Shown here in pieces: positions 43,380-51,315 of a stretch of 64,000 nucleotides of DNA. A program made the translations under genes and the position numbers. Below the pieces are notes generated by a model. That model did no database searches and was not told the origin of the DNA. It was given only the letters and a program-made list of their open reading frames with translations. The DNA is taken from the NCBI RefSeq assembly GCF_003967515.1, contig NZ_BIFQ01000001.1, forward strand, positions 5,828,001-5,892,000, written 5' to 3'. Source of the DNA: Dictyobacter aurantiacus. Lineage in GTDB: Bacteria > Chloroflexota > Ktedonobacteria > Ktedonobacterales > Ktedonobacteraceae. The stretch's first letter is position 1, and each line of letters begins with the position of its first letter.

Positions 43380-45628
43380 ACATTCTTTTCTTCGGTGGGG
43401 ATGGGCCCGTTGAAGGAGAAGACGGCCAGGGCGTCGAGGACGAAGGAGCCGTTGATGACGACGACCTTGAGGGTATGGGGGCCGGATGGCAGGTTGGTGT
43501 GGCTAAAGACGATGGTCTGGGTGTATTTTTCGACCGAGAAGCGGGCGGTGTTAGTGGTGTGGATGCAGGAGTCGTCGATAGAGATCTTGATCTCACCGGT
43601 ATGGATCGTGGTATCGGAGATAATCTCGATGCCCACGCCAGTAAACTGGCACTGGAACGAGGCGCCGGGTGTCTCGGTGAAGTGGGCATCGTTGTTGAAG
43701 TCACCGGCGTGCTGGCGCGTGCTCCAATGTCCCTCTTCATGGTAGATAATGCGGGGGTCGTTGTCGTTGATGACATCGCGCGTCAGGGCGTGATCCGCGT
43801 CATAGGGGCCGATGCGCTGCCACCACTGGTCTGCTTCATGCGCGCGCCCGGTTTTCCGCAATAGATGGGCGTAGCGTTTGAGCAGCGAGACATCGACGCC
43901 GGTCGCCCCGCCGATCTTCTCCTGCAGGCTGATCGACTGGCGATAGAGCTGTTCGGCGCGCTCAAGCCGCAGCTGATCCTCATAGACCTGGGCCAGGTTC
44001 CCCAGGTCCCTGGCGACAGAGATATGATCGTCGCCATAGAGCTGGCGATCGATGTCGAGGGCGCGCTGGTACAGCTGTTGCGCCAGCCGATACTGGGTGC
44101 GCTCCCTCAGATAGTGGCCGGCCTTGCTCATGAGCTGCGAGACCTCGCTGCTGGCCAGCTGGTAGCGATCGATGAGTCTAAGGCAGACCTCAACCTGCGC
44201 GTAGTAACGCTGGCAGCGCGACCAGGTCTCATGCCAGCGGGCGACGGTCACCAGGGGGAAGGCATGGTTCACCGCCTGGACCGTGCGCTGCGCATAGGCG
44301 CGTCGCGTCTCCTCATCCATCGAATCCTGGATCACGGCCTGCACCAGGCGGTGGATCGAGAGGGCGCCGCTATCGGGCTGCGTGCGGATCAGAGAATACC
44401 TGCGCAGCTCGCCGATGGCGCGATGCAGCAGCAGAGGATTCTCCTCCAGCGCGACCAGTTCCGGATTGAAGTGCGCGATGCCCTGCTGCACAAATTCCTC
44501 GTAGATACGATCGGGACTGAGGAAGGCGCACAGATAGAGGATCTGCGAAGAGGCCGGCTGCGCCTGCTGGATGCGCTCGAACGAGAGCTTCCAGGTGGTC
44601 GCCACCGAGAATTGATAATGGCTGGCCACCGAATCATGCTCGCGCAGCACCTCGGCCCGGTGTTCACGAAACAGCTTCAGGTAGCTGGCCAGCCCACAGC
44701 CCGTCTCCTCAAGGTAGGACGCGGCCTGGGTGAGGGCCAGCGGCAGGTACGCCAGTTCCCTGGCGACCTCATAGGCCAGCGTCAGCATCGCATCGGGGAT
44801 ACGCGCCAGAGCGGTCGTCGGCGCGATCATCTGCGCGCGCCTCAACAGGAGCTGGACGCTCTCATCGGGCGACATCTCAAGCAGCTCAAATGATTGTCCC
44901 AGCGGACCAATCACCTGGTGGCGCGTCGTAATCAGGGTATAGCTATTGTCCGGGGGAAGCAGGAAAGAGTGCAGGTCGGCGGGATTATCGACATTATCCA
45001 GGATCAGCAGGCAGCGTGGATGCTCTTTGAACCACTGGTGGAGCGCCTGTACCGTGTCCTGGTGATCCCTGGCACCGTACTCGGGCAGATCCAGGTGCGC
45101 GGCCAGCTCCACACAGCTCTGCAGCAGCGCCTCGGGCGAATCGCCATTCAACCACAGCACCGCCTGGTAATGCTGGCGATAGCGATAGGCATACTCAATG
45201 GCGATCTGTGTCTTGCCGATACCGCCCAGACCGGTAATGGCCAGCAGGCGCGATCCCGGCCCACCCGTCTGCAGGCGCTCATGCACCTCCTGCAACAAGG
45301 CGTCGCGACCGGTAAAGAAGGCATTGCGCGGATAGGGCACAAACCAGGAGGCGACCTCGCGCCTGGCGGCGGGACCATGCAGCAGTTGGAGCAGGCCCTC
45401 CAGCTCTGGCTGCCCGATCAGCAGGATCTCCGCGTAGCGCCGTAGCAGATCCTCGGTAACGCGGATATTGCCATTCTCGATGCCCGACAGGTAGCCCTTG
45501 GAATACCCCAGGCGAGTGGCCATCTCGGTCAGCGAAACGCCCTTCTGCTGACGAGCCAGGCGCAGGCGCATCGAGAGCGGTAGCTCCTCCACATGTATAT
45601 CCGCGATTTGTTTATCCTTACGCCCCAT
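43376..45628 (-). CDS. STAND regulator: XRE HTH, NB-ARC ATPase, TPR and beta-rich C-terminal domain
   Basis: The 750-residue protein has an N-terminal XRE-type helix-turn-helix (about 18-75: RLRLARQQKGVSLTEMATRL, GYSKGYLSGIENG). An NB-ARC-type P-loop ATPase follows, with Walker A GLGGIGKT (K139) and Walker B CLLILDNVD. A TPR region covers about 500-620. The C-terminal 120 residues form a beta-rich domain (GVGIEIISDTTIHTGEIKIS, LPSGPHTLKVVVI) that looks like a galactose-binding or carbohydrate-binding jelly roll. Such sensors usually lie outside the cell, yet this protein has no membrane segment. It converges on the polyketide operon and may respond to a sugar-like or small-molecule signal. 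Confidence 0.9.
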   Translation of the reverse strand: MGRKDKQIADIHVEELPLSMRLRLARQQKGVSLTEMATRLGYSKGYLSGIENGNIRVTEDLLRRYAEILLIGQPELEGLLQLLHGPAARREVASWFVPYPRNAFFTGRDALLQEVHERLQTGGPGSRLLAITGLGGIGKTQIAIEYAYRYRQHYQAVLWLNGDSPEALLQSCVELAAHLDLPEYGARDHQDTVQALHQWFKEHPRCLLILDNVDNPADLHSFLLPPDNSYTLITTRHQVIGPLGQSFELLEMSPDESVQLLLRRAQMIAPTTALARIPDAMLTLAYEVARELAYLPLALTQAASYLEETGCGLASYLKLFREHRAEVLREHDSVASHYQFSVATTWKLSFERIQQAQPASSQILYLCAFLSPDRIYEEFVQQGIAHFNPELVALEENPLLLHRAIGELRRYSLIRTQPDSGALSIHRLVQAVIQDSMDEETRRAYAQRTVQAVNHAFPLVTVARWHETWSRCQRYYAQVEVCLRLIDRYQLASSEVSQLMSKAGHYLRERTQYRLAQQLYQRALDIDRQLYGDDHISVARDLGNLAQVYEDQLRLERAEQLYRQSISLQEKIGGATGVDVSLLKRYAHLLRKTGRAHEADQWWQRIGPYDADHALTRDVINDNDPRIIYHEEGHWSTRQHAGDFNNDAHFTETPGASFQCQFTGVGIEIISDTTIHTGEIKISIDDSCIHTTNTARFSVEKYTQTIVFSHTNLPSGPHTLKVVVINGSFVLDALAVFSFNGPIPTEEKNV

Positions 45629-45661
45629 GGTTGTTCCCGTCTAAGTGCTCTACGTTCAATG

Positions 45662-45813
45662 ATTGTGAACAATGTATAGTATAGGTGATCATGCTGCAGA
45701 ATACAATAAATCCGCACGGAAAATTGTGAAAAAATACCGTAGATAGCGTCTTGTATTTTATAGAGGGTAATGTATAATTTGTAATGGTCGTTCATTGTTT
45801 ACTAAACAATGAA
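45662..45813. promoter_or_regulatory. two inverted repeats in front of the STAND regulator
   Basis: ATTGTGAACAAT (45662-45673) lies 34 bp upstream of the regulator's start. TTCATTGTTT-ACT-AAACAATGAA (45791-45813) lies between it and the gene at 45892. The two share ATTGTnnAACAAT-type half sites. They could be operators for the XRE domain of this regulator. The region 45629-45891 shows no gene. Confidence 0.5.
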
Positions 45814-45891
45814 TCACTCTTAAACAAACCTGCTTTGAGCCAATCCCAATAACGCCGCCGGCAGCCTTAAAGGTGCCTCCGAGAGGTGATG

Positions 45892-46131
45892 ATGAACTAC
45901 CTGATTTTATATATGCTGCTCTTCTGCATGTGCCTGTTGGTGAGCATGATGGTCCTGCTTAGAATGTTCTCGCATCGCTACACGCTGCAGGATCAATATA
46001 TTCGCTACAAGAGTAGATTAGATTATCTAAATAAGCTATCGATTGTGGTGCTCATCATCACTGGCGTCACCTTCTTGATGATGTATCTGATCCTCAAGCA
46101 GCAATTGTTCGCGCACATCAGATTGTTTTGA
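45892..46131 (+). CDS. small two-helix membrane protein
   Basis: The 79-residue protein has two hydrophobic helices (LILYMLLFCMCLLVSMMVLL and LSIVVLIITGVTFLMMYLIL) around a short basic loop (SHRYTLQDQYIRYKSRLDY). Three start codons overlap (GTG 45886, ATG 45889, ATG 45892). GAGAGG best serves the last. The function is unknown. It lies 85 bp before the LRR gene on the same strand. Confidence 0.6.
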   Translation: MNYLILYMLLFCMCLLVSMMVLLRMFSHRYTLQDQYIRYKSRLDYLNKLSIVVLIITGVTFLMMYLILKQQLFAHIRLF

Positions 46132-46216
46132 CGTGATCTTGTCTATATAGCGTTGGGGATTGTCGGGACAGGGCGCACGATAAGAAATATCGGGCTTAAC
46201 GGGAGAAAGTGGACAT

Positions 46217-47368
46217 ATGGATAGACACGATCTGGCGGTTATCAGGCAGATTGAGGAGGGAGTGGTTGGTGAACGATGCGAAATCGAGATTGCCGGCGAT
46301 CGCGTCGTTGGCCTGGCCGTTCGCTATGGGGAGTTGGAGGTGTTGCCGGAGAGCCTGGGCGAGCTGGCTGAGCTACGCCACCTGGATGTGCGCGGCAACC
46401 GGCTGGAGGTGCTCCCGAACTCGCTGGGACGGCTGCGCCACTTGCGCACCCTGATCGTTGATCGCAACCGCTTGACCGCGTTTCCTGAGAGCCTGGGTGA
46501 GCTGGAGCGATTGGAGGTGCTACACGCGGACGGCAACCGTCTGCGTGAATTTCCACGTCAGCTCTGCAGCCTGCCAGATCTGGAATCGCTGCAGCTCTAT
46601 GGCAATCAGATCTCCGTGTTGCCGCAGGAGATCAGCTGGATGACGCGGCTCACGAATCTCAGTGTGGGCAAGAATAGGCTGAGCGAGCTGCCCGAGGCGC
46701 TGTGGCGACTGGAACGGCTGCAGGTGCTCAACGTCGCCGAAAATCAGCTCTCTGAGGTCTCGGAACAGATCGGCCAGCTCGGCCAACTGCACACCCTCGA
46801 CCTGGGTCACAACGCGCTGAACGAACTGCCCGAGGCCCTGGGCCAGCTCACAAAGCTCGAACACTATCTCTACCTCAGCAACAACCGGCTGACGACGGTG
46901 CGTCCCTCCCTTTTCGAGCGCCTGGACAGGCTTGGCTATCTCAATCTGACCGACAATCAACTGCGGGAACTGCCCGACAGCATCGGACAGCTGAGCGGCC
47001 TGCGCGAGCTGCGCATCTACAACAACCGCCTGAAGTACCTTCCCACATCCCTTGGAAAGCTGGAACAGCTTCAGGAGCTGCACGCCATGAACAACCAGCT
47101 GGTCGCCTTACCGGGCTCCCTGGCGGGACTGAAGCGCCTGCGCATTTTAGACCTCAGAAATAATCAGCTGATGGCGCTACCAGCCGCGATCGGCCAGCTA
47201 GAGAGCCTGGTCCAACTGGACCTGCGCGCCAACCGGCTGGTCGCTCTGCCGGAGCAGATCGCCGAGCTACCTCATCTCGAAAAATTAGATCTGCGCTGGC
47301 TCAAGCTGGCAACTGAGCCAGGCTGGCTTGAGCGCCTGCGGCAGCAAGGGTGCCAGGTACTGAGATAG
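46217..47368 (+). CDS. leucine-rich repeat protein
   Basis: The 383-residue protein consists of a 35-residue N-terminal cap (DRHDLAVIRQIEEGVVGERC...) and about 14 repeats of 23 residues with the pattern LxxLxxLDLxxNxLxxLPxxL. Examples are LRHLDVRGNRLEVLPNSLG and LHTLDLGHNALNELPEALG. No signal peptide, membrane segment or catalytic domain is present, so it should be a cytoplasmic curved binding scaffold. The ATG follows GGGAGAAAG. It resembles the plant/bacterial 'LPxxLGxL' LRR type. The partner is unknown. A histidine kinase remnant follows 22 bp downstream. Confidence 0.92.
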   Translation: MDRHDLAVIRQIEEGVVGERCEIEIAGDRVVGLAVRYGELEVLPESLGELAELRHLDVRGNRLEVLPNSLGRLRHLRTLIVDRNRLTAFPESLGELERLEVLHADGNRLREFPRQLCSLPDLESLQLYGNQISVLPQEISWMTRLTNLSVGKNRLSELPEALWRLERLQVLNVAENQLSEVSEQIGQLGQLHTLDLGHNALNELPEALGQLTKLEHYLYLSNNRLTTVRPSLFERLDRLGYLNLTDNQLRELPDSIGQLSGLRELRIYNNRLKYLPTSLGKLEQLQELHAMNNQLVALPGSLAGLKRLRILDLRNNQLMALPAAIGQLESLVQLDLRANRLVALPEQIAELPHLEKLDLRWLKLATEPGWLERLRQQGCQVLR

Positions 47369-47389
47369 GCAAAGTGCGAACTATGCTGA

Positions 47390-47677
47390 AAGACGGCTCT
47401 GTATCACACCCCCATCAGGGTTAATGTGGATGTACAACAACGCGATAGCGACTCATGGATGTTATGTTCGGTTCACAACCAGGGAACACCGATCCCGGCT
47501 GATCTGATCGCGCACCTCTTCCAACCCTTCGTCTCCGGGCGCCGTTCTCAAGGACTGGGCATCGGGCTCTACCTGGCCAGAAGTATTGTGGAGGCACACA
47601 ATGGCGAACTAACGGTCTCATCGGAGGGGAGCACTGGAACGAAGTTCACCCTGGCTATACCGATGCACAATGAATGA
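47390..47677 (+). pseudogene. histidine kinase remnant (C-terminal ATPase half only)
   Basis: The frame is open from 47390, after a stop codon, to 47677. It encodes the end of a HATPase_c domain: PIRVNVDVQQRDSDSWMLCS, VHNQGTPIPADLIAHLFQPF and the G2 box QGLGIGLYLARSIVEAHNG. The His-phosphotransfer domain, N box and most of the ATP lid are absent. A GTG at 47426 could allow an 83-residue product, but no function is expected. It looks like the 3' end of a lost sensor kinase gene. Confidence 0.75.
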
Positions 47678-47718
47678 GGCGCCGGGCCGTTTTGACGAAT
47701 GTTTGTCTGAAGGTGGGG

Positions 47719-47741
47719 AATGCGCCCACGAGGGGCGCATT
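47719..47741 (-). terminator. hairpin after the oxidoreductase gene
   Basis: Perfect 9-bp arms AATGCGCCC and GGGCGCATT around a 5-nt loop lie 27 bp beyond the stop of the minus-strand oxidoreductase gene. No T-tract follows, so the terminator role is tentative. Confidence 0.45.
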
Positions 47742-47767
47742 GCATTAACGCGTACAAAGGAAAATGG

Positions 47768-48844
47768 TCAGGCGGTCGGCTCAGGATGGATCTCGCCGCT
47801 CTCGATCAGGGCATACATCGGATGGTCCGAGATGGTGAGTGGGAGATCGACGCGGCCGCGACGGCGGCTGCTTTCATAGATGCCAAAGATGATCTCGGTA
47901 GCGTTCAGCGCGTTGCGCGCGCACAGCTCCGACGTCTGATCGTTAACGATGGCCTCCACGATATTGGCGATGGCGCGCTCCACATAATGGGGACCGTGCA
48001 GGTTATCTTCCCCGGTATCGATATACTCCCAATCGTGGCGACCCTGGCTCGTCACGCGCAGGTGGCGATTGTCCGGCCAGTTGCCGATCTCGATGCTGCC
48101 GCTGCTGCCGAGCAGGCGAATATCGGCGCCGATCAACTCCGTACCCGGACCCGTACTGATCAGACCGAAGACGCCATTGCGGTAGCGCCAGGTGGCGATG
48201 GCCTGGTTCTCGACGTGGGCCCCGAAGACGCGCGACTCCTTGCGATAGTCGATCTGGCCGATCACCCATTCGGCAGCCTGCTCGCCGCAATAGAGTCCGG
48301 CCATATCCAGGTAATGCGTTCCCCAATCATAGATATTGCCGCACGCAATCTCAATGCGCCGCAGCTCACCGATCGAGCCCCCCTGCAAGAGATCATGAGC
48401 CTTACGGAACGGCTGGCCAAAGCGACGCTGATGATTAAAGGTCAGGCGCACCCCGTGACGCGAACACTCCTGTTCCATCAGGCGAGCCATGCCCCAGTTA
48501 TCGCTCATTGGCTTCTCGCAATGGATCGCCTTCACACCGGCCAGCGCGCAATCCAGCACCATCTGAGCATGCAGGTGTGGCCACGTACAGATGCTCACCA
48601 CATCCGGCTTCGCCTCCGCCAGCATCTTCTTATAGTCTGTGTAGATGCCTTCTTCAGGAATGCCATTGGTGTTCGCGAAGGCGGACGCGTAATCATAGAC
48701 CAGGTCGGCGCAGGCGACCAGCTCGCACTGTTCTGGCAGGGCCCGGTAGCCGTCGGCATGTTCATAGGCCATGGCATAGCCAAAGGCATCCCGGCGCTCT
48801 TTGCGCCTGCCGGTACCGATAAAGCCAACACGTAAACGAGTCAT
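47768..48844 (-). CDS. Gfo/Idh/MocA family NAD(P)-dependent oxidoreductase
   Basis: The 358-residue protein has an N-terminal Rossmann fold (RLRVGFIGTGRRKERRD) and the family motif CEKPMSDN, whose Lys is catalytic. The C-terminal substrate domain has a GNIYDWGTHYLDM motif, with the His/Asp pattern typical of sugar or inositol dehydrogenases. It probably oxidises or reduces a sugar or cyclitol; the substrate is unknown. The ATG has a GGAAGAG site. Palindromic element F separates it from the P450 gene upstream on the same strand. Confidence 0.93.
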   Translation of the reverse strand: MTRLRVGFIGTGRRKERRDAFGYAMAYEHADGYRALPEQCELVACADLVYDYASAFANTNGIPEEGIYTDYKKMLAEAKPDVVSICTWPHLHAQMVLDCALAGVKAIHCEKPMSDNWGMARLMEQECSRHGVRLTFNHQRRFGQPFRKAHDLLQGGSIGELRRIEIACGNIYDWGTHYLDMAGLYCGEQAAEWVIGQIDYRKESRVFGAHVENQAIATWRYRNGVFGLISTGPGTELIGADIRLLGSSGSIEIGNWPDNRHLRVTSQGRHDWEYIDTGEDNLHGPHYVERAIANIVEAIVNDQTSELCARNALNATEIIFGIYESSRRRGRVDLPLTISDHPMYALIESGEIHPEPTA

Positions 48845-48949
48845 AGTTTCTCTTCCTTCATCCTTGATCTACAGTACAAAACGATATAGGGAGAATCTTA
48901 CTCTTACAGTGTAATAGTAACATAATTTTATTGAAGGGAGGCGTAGATG

Positions 48950-49105
48950 TGTCTGACTCCTGTCATTGTGAGGGTACGTGAGCGCCCTCGCACTCGCGTC
49001 CGCTGCGCGGCCGCATTGTTATTGAATGTTGGTGCGAGGGGCGCGCATCCGCGCGCCCCTCGCACCAACATTCAATAATAGATTCGTGAGACTGGATAAT
49101 TATTT
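48950..49105 (+). repeat. variable-stem palindromic element F
   Basis: The module reads GTGTCTGACTCCTGTC, then a small hairpin TGAGGG-TACGTGAGCG-CCCTCGCA, then CGCGTCCGCTGCGCGGCCGC and ATTGTT. The palindrome is at 49019-49078: 28-bp perfect arms around ATCC, with GCGCGC at the tip. The downstream motif GATTCGTGAGACTGG follows. It lies between two minus-strand genes. The module is nearly identical to that of element E, although the arms differ. Confidence 0.88.
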
Positions 49106-49113
49106 CCCATTTG

Positions 49114-50343
49114 TTAGAAGGTTACGGGGAGGCTGGTGAGGCCGCGCAGGATGGGGGTGCGGTTCCAGTGGAGCTGCTGGGGGTCGCCGGCCAGGTGGAG
49201 GTTGGGGAGGCGGCGCAGCAGGGTGGAGAAGGCGACCTGACCCTCCAGGCGTGCCAGTGGGGCACCCAGGCAGACGTGAATCCCTCGGCCAAAGGCGAGG
49301 TGTTTGTTGACCTGGCGCGCGACGTCCAGCTCCTGTGGATGGCTGAAGTGCTGGGGATCGATGTTGGCCGCCACCAGCGAGATCATGACCATCTCTCCCT
49401 TGTGGATGATCTGGTCGTACATGGGAACGTCTTCGAGGGCCCAGCGCGGCGTGGTCAGGGTCACGGGGGTCGTGTAGCGCAGCAGCTCCTCGACCGCTGT
49501 GGGGATGAGTGAGGGGTCCTGCTGGAGCAGGCACAACTGCTCGGGATGCTCCAGCAGCGCCAGCGTCCCATTGCCAATCAGGTTAGCGGTCGTCTCATGT
49601 CCGGCTACGATCAGCAGGAAGATAGTCGAGAGCAGCTCGGTCTCGCTGAGCGTTTCCCCGTTCTCTTCTACGCGAACCATACCACTGATCAGGTCCTGGT
49701 CCGGGTGGGTGCGCTTGCTGGCCACCAGGGTTTTGATATAGGTGATAAACTTCTCCATCGACTCCATGGCCGGCAGGCCCCGGTGGTTGTCCTCCGACAT
49801 GTTGAGCATGGCCTGCGTCCAGAGGCGGAACTGTGGACGATCCTGTACGGGAATGCCCAGCATCTCGCAGATGACGGTGATGGGGAGCGGGAAGGCGAAT
49901 TCAGCGATGAGATCCATCTCGCCGCGCTCCTGTACGGTGTCCAGCAGCTCATCGGTAATCTGCTGGATGCGTGGGCGCAGCTGCTCGATCATGCGTGGCG
50001 TAAACACCTTCGACACCAGTCCACGCAGCCGTGTGTGGTCAGGTGGGTCTACAGACAGCATATCGCGCCGCCAGGTAATAAAGCGAGTGACTTCCTCTTT
50101 CTCGGTATCTGGTAGCTGTTTATTGTACGTCGGCACAATCTTCTGGGCATCCCTGGTAAAGCGCGTGTCCTTCAGGATAGACAGCGCATCGTCGTAGCTG
50201 GTCACAATCCAGGCCCCCTGTGTGCCGAGCAGGCTCTCAACGTAGATAAGTGGTGCCTGGGCGCGCAGACGCGCATAGAATGCCTGGGAATCGCGCTTCG
50301 TCTCCTGTGCCAGCAGATCATGCATGCTGATATGGGTGGTCAT
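49114..50343 (-). CDS. cytochrome P450
   Basis: From the ATG at 50343 (AAAGGAAGAG upstream) the protein has 409 residues, normal for a bacterial class I P450. The oxygen-binding helix is LIVAGHETTANLIG, the ExxR motif is in EELLRYTTPV, and the haem loop is FGRGIHVCLGAPLARLE with C358 as thiolate ligand. The sequence style fits the CYP107/BioI-like group that oxidises macrolides, fatty acids or steroids. No ferredoxin or reductase gene is next to it. It is divergent from the TetR gene at 50553, which probably controls it. It might tailor the polyketide made at 34809-43379, but this is speculative. Confidence 0.95.
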   Translation of the reverse strand: MTTHISMHDLLAQETKRDSQAFYARLRAQAPLIYVESLLGTQGAWIVTSYDDALSILKDTRFTRDAQKIVPTYNKQLPDTEKEEVTRFITWRRDMLSVDPPDHTRLRGLVSKVFTPRMIEQLRPRIQQITDELLDTVQERGEMDLIAEFAFPLPITVICEMLGIPVQDRPQFRLWTQAMLNMSEDNHRGLPAMESMEKFITYIKTLVASKRTHPDQDLISGMVRVEENGETLSETELLSTIFLLIVAGHETTANLIGNGTLALLEHPEQLCLLQQDPSLIPTAVEELLRYTTPVTLTTPRWALEDVPMYDQIIHKGEMVMISLVAANIDPQHFSHPQELDVARQVNKHLAFGRGIHVCLGAPLARLEGQVAFSTLLRRLPNLHLAGDPQQLHWNRTPILRGLTSLPVTF

Positions 50344-50452
50344 AGCTCTCTTCCTTTCATGTTGTTTGATCGTCGTGGGTTTACTGCAACAATTGATCTC
50401 TTTCTTCTGCTGGAGATGATTGACAACCGGGCTTATATAATACATGATAGGT

Positions 50453-50541
50453 GATATGTGACAATCTGTCTCACTCAAAGTGTAGTCTCTGATGTGGCGG
50501 GGTACAAGGGACAATATTGGAACGATGTCAGATATGTGACA
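50453..50541. promoter_or_regulatory. two 11-bp direct repeats between P450 and TetR genes
   Basis: GATATGTGACA occurs at 50453-50463 and 50531-50541 in the 209-bp region between the divergent genes. The second copy lies directly before the TetR start region. Around the first, GTGACAATCTGTCTCAC adds partial inverted symmetry. They are candidate TetR operators. Confidence 0.55.
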
Positions 50542-50552
50542 GGGGGTGAAAA

Positions 50553-51215
50553 ATGTCTCAGAACTCAGAGGATCTGCGCGTCCGGCGCACCCGTAAACTG
50601 CTGCGCGACGCGTTGATCGAGCTGGCTGAGGAGCGTGGTTTCGACTCTTTGACCGTGGGCGAGATCGCCCGGCGCGCCATGGTCAGCCGGGCCGCCTTCT
50701 ACCGCTATTATCAGGACAAGTATGACCTGGTAGAGAAGATCTTTGAGGATGCCATTGAGACTCTGACTCATGACATTGATCCGCTGCGCCGCGATATTTT
50801 TACCAATCTGGATGTGGTGCGACCACCAATGTCATGGGATGACTTCTACCGCATCGCGGTGGATGCGCAAGGACAGATACCGGTACCATGGGTGAAGCTG
50901 TTTGAACACTTCGAAGAGTACGAGCGTCTCTACCGCGTCCTGCTGGGCAAGAAGGGGAGTTCGTGGTTTGTCAACAAGATGCGCGAGCATCTGGAAGAGA
51001 GAGCTAACGAGCGCCTGGGTGAGTTTATCGGGCGCACTGGCGGGACACAACGCGCGCTGGCGAAGGGACTGGTGCCCAGAATGATCGCCACGCAGGTTGT
51101 TGATACCGTCACCTGGTGGCTGGAGCAGGGCAAGCCATACTCCACCAGCCAGATTGCCACCTACTGTTTCCACCTGGTCTACGCCACCCTCAAGGAAGCG
51201 AGCAGCTGGAAATAA
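50553..51215 (+). CDS. TetR/AcrR family transcriptional regulator
   Basis: The 220-residue protein has the N-terminal TetR DNA-binding domain: RVRRTRKLLRDALIELAEER, FDSLTVGEIARRAMVSRAAF and YRYYQDKYDLVEKIFEDA. The larger C-terminal region is a helical ligand-binding and dimerisation domain of the TetR_C_33-like type. It is divergent from the P450 gene and shares a 209-bp promoter region with repeated 11-bp sites. It probably represses the P450 gene until an unknown ligand binds. Confidence 0.94.
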   Translation: MSQNSEDLRVRRTRKLLRDALIELAEERGFDSLTVGEIARRAMVSRAAFYRYYQDKYDLVEKIFEDAIETLTHDIDPLRRDIFTNLDVVRPPMSWDDFYRIAVDAQGQIPVPWVKLFEHFEEYERLYRVLLGKKGSSWFVNKMREHLEERANERLGEFIGRTGGTQRALAKGLVPRMIATQVVDTVTWWLEQGKPYSTSQIATYCFHLVYATLKEASSWK

Positions 51216-51240
51216 AATGGGGATCTATATCGTGATGGCA

Positions 51241-51315
51241 CGAGGCCGCTTCGCGGCAAGCGGGGGCAAGCCTCGCACCTACGACAAGGGGTTAGACAAG
51301 GGGTTAAAGCAGCTC
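51241..51315. repeat. short intergenic repeat R2, copy a
   Basis: Between convergent genes lies CGAGGCCGCTTCGCGGCAAG, then CGGGGGCAAGCCTCGCACCT. The ends pair (CGAGG and CCTCG) and CCGC/GCGG pairs inside. GGGGGCAAGCC...GCACCTACG is repeated near 56620-56640. ACAAGGGGTTA is then directly repeated (51284 and 51295). Confidence 0.65.

Noticed and set aside
43865..45445. Two long plus-strand frames across the STAND regulator
   Set aside because: They mirror a GC-rich coding gene with recognisable domains on the other strand; their composition (Leu/Arg/Gln/Gly-rich) is typical of shadows.
47720..48835. A 371-codon open frame on the plus strand across the oxidoreductase gene
   Set aside because: It is the antisense shadow of a clearly recognised Gfo/Idh/MocA protein, has no family motifs and no good ribosome binding site.
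49114..50343. P450 as a proven tailoring enzyme of the polyketide operon
   Set aside because: It is 6 kb away, separately regulated by a TetR protein, with unrelated genes between; kept only as a possibility.
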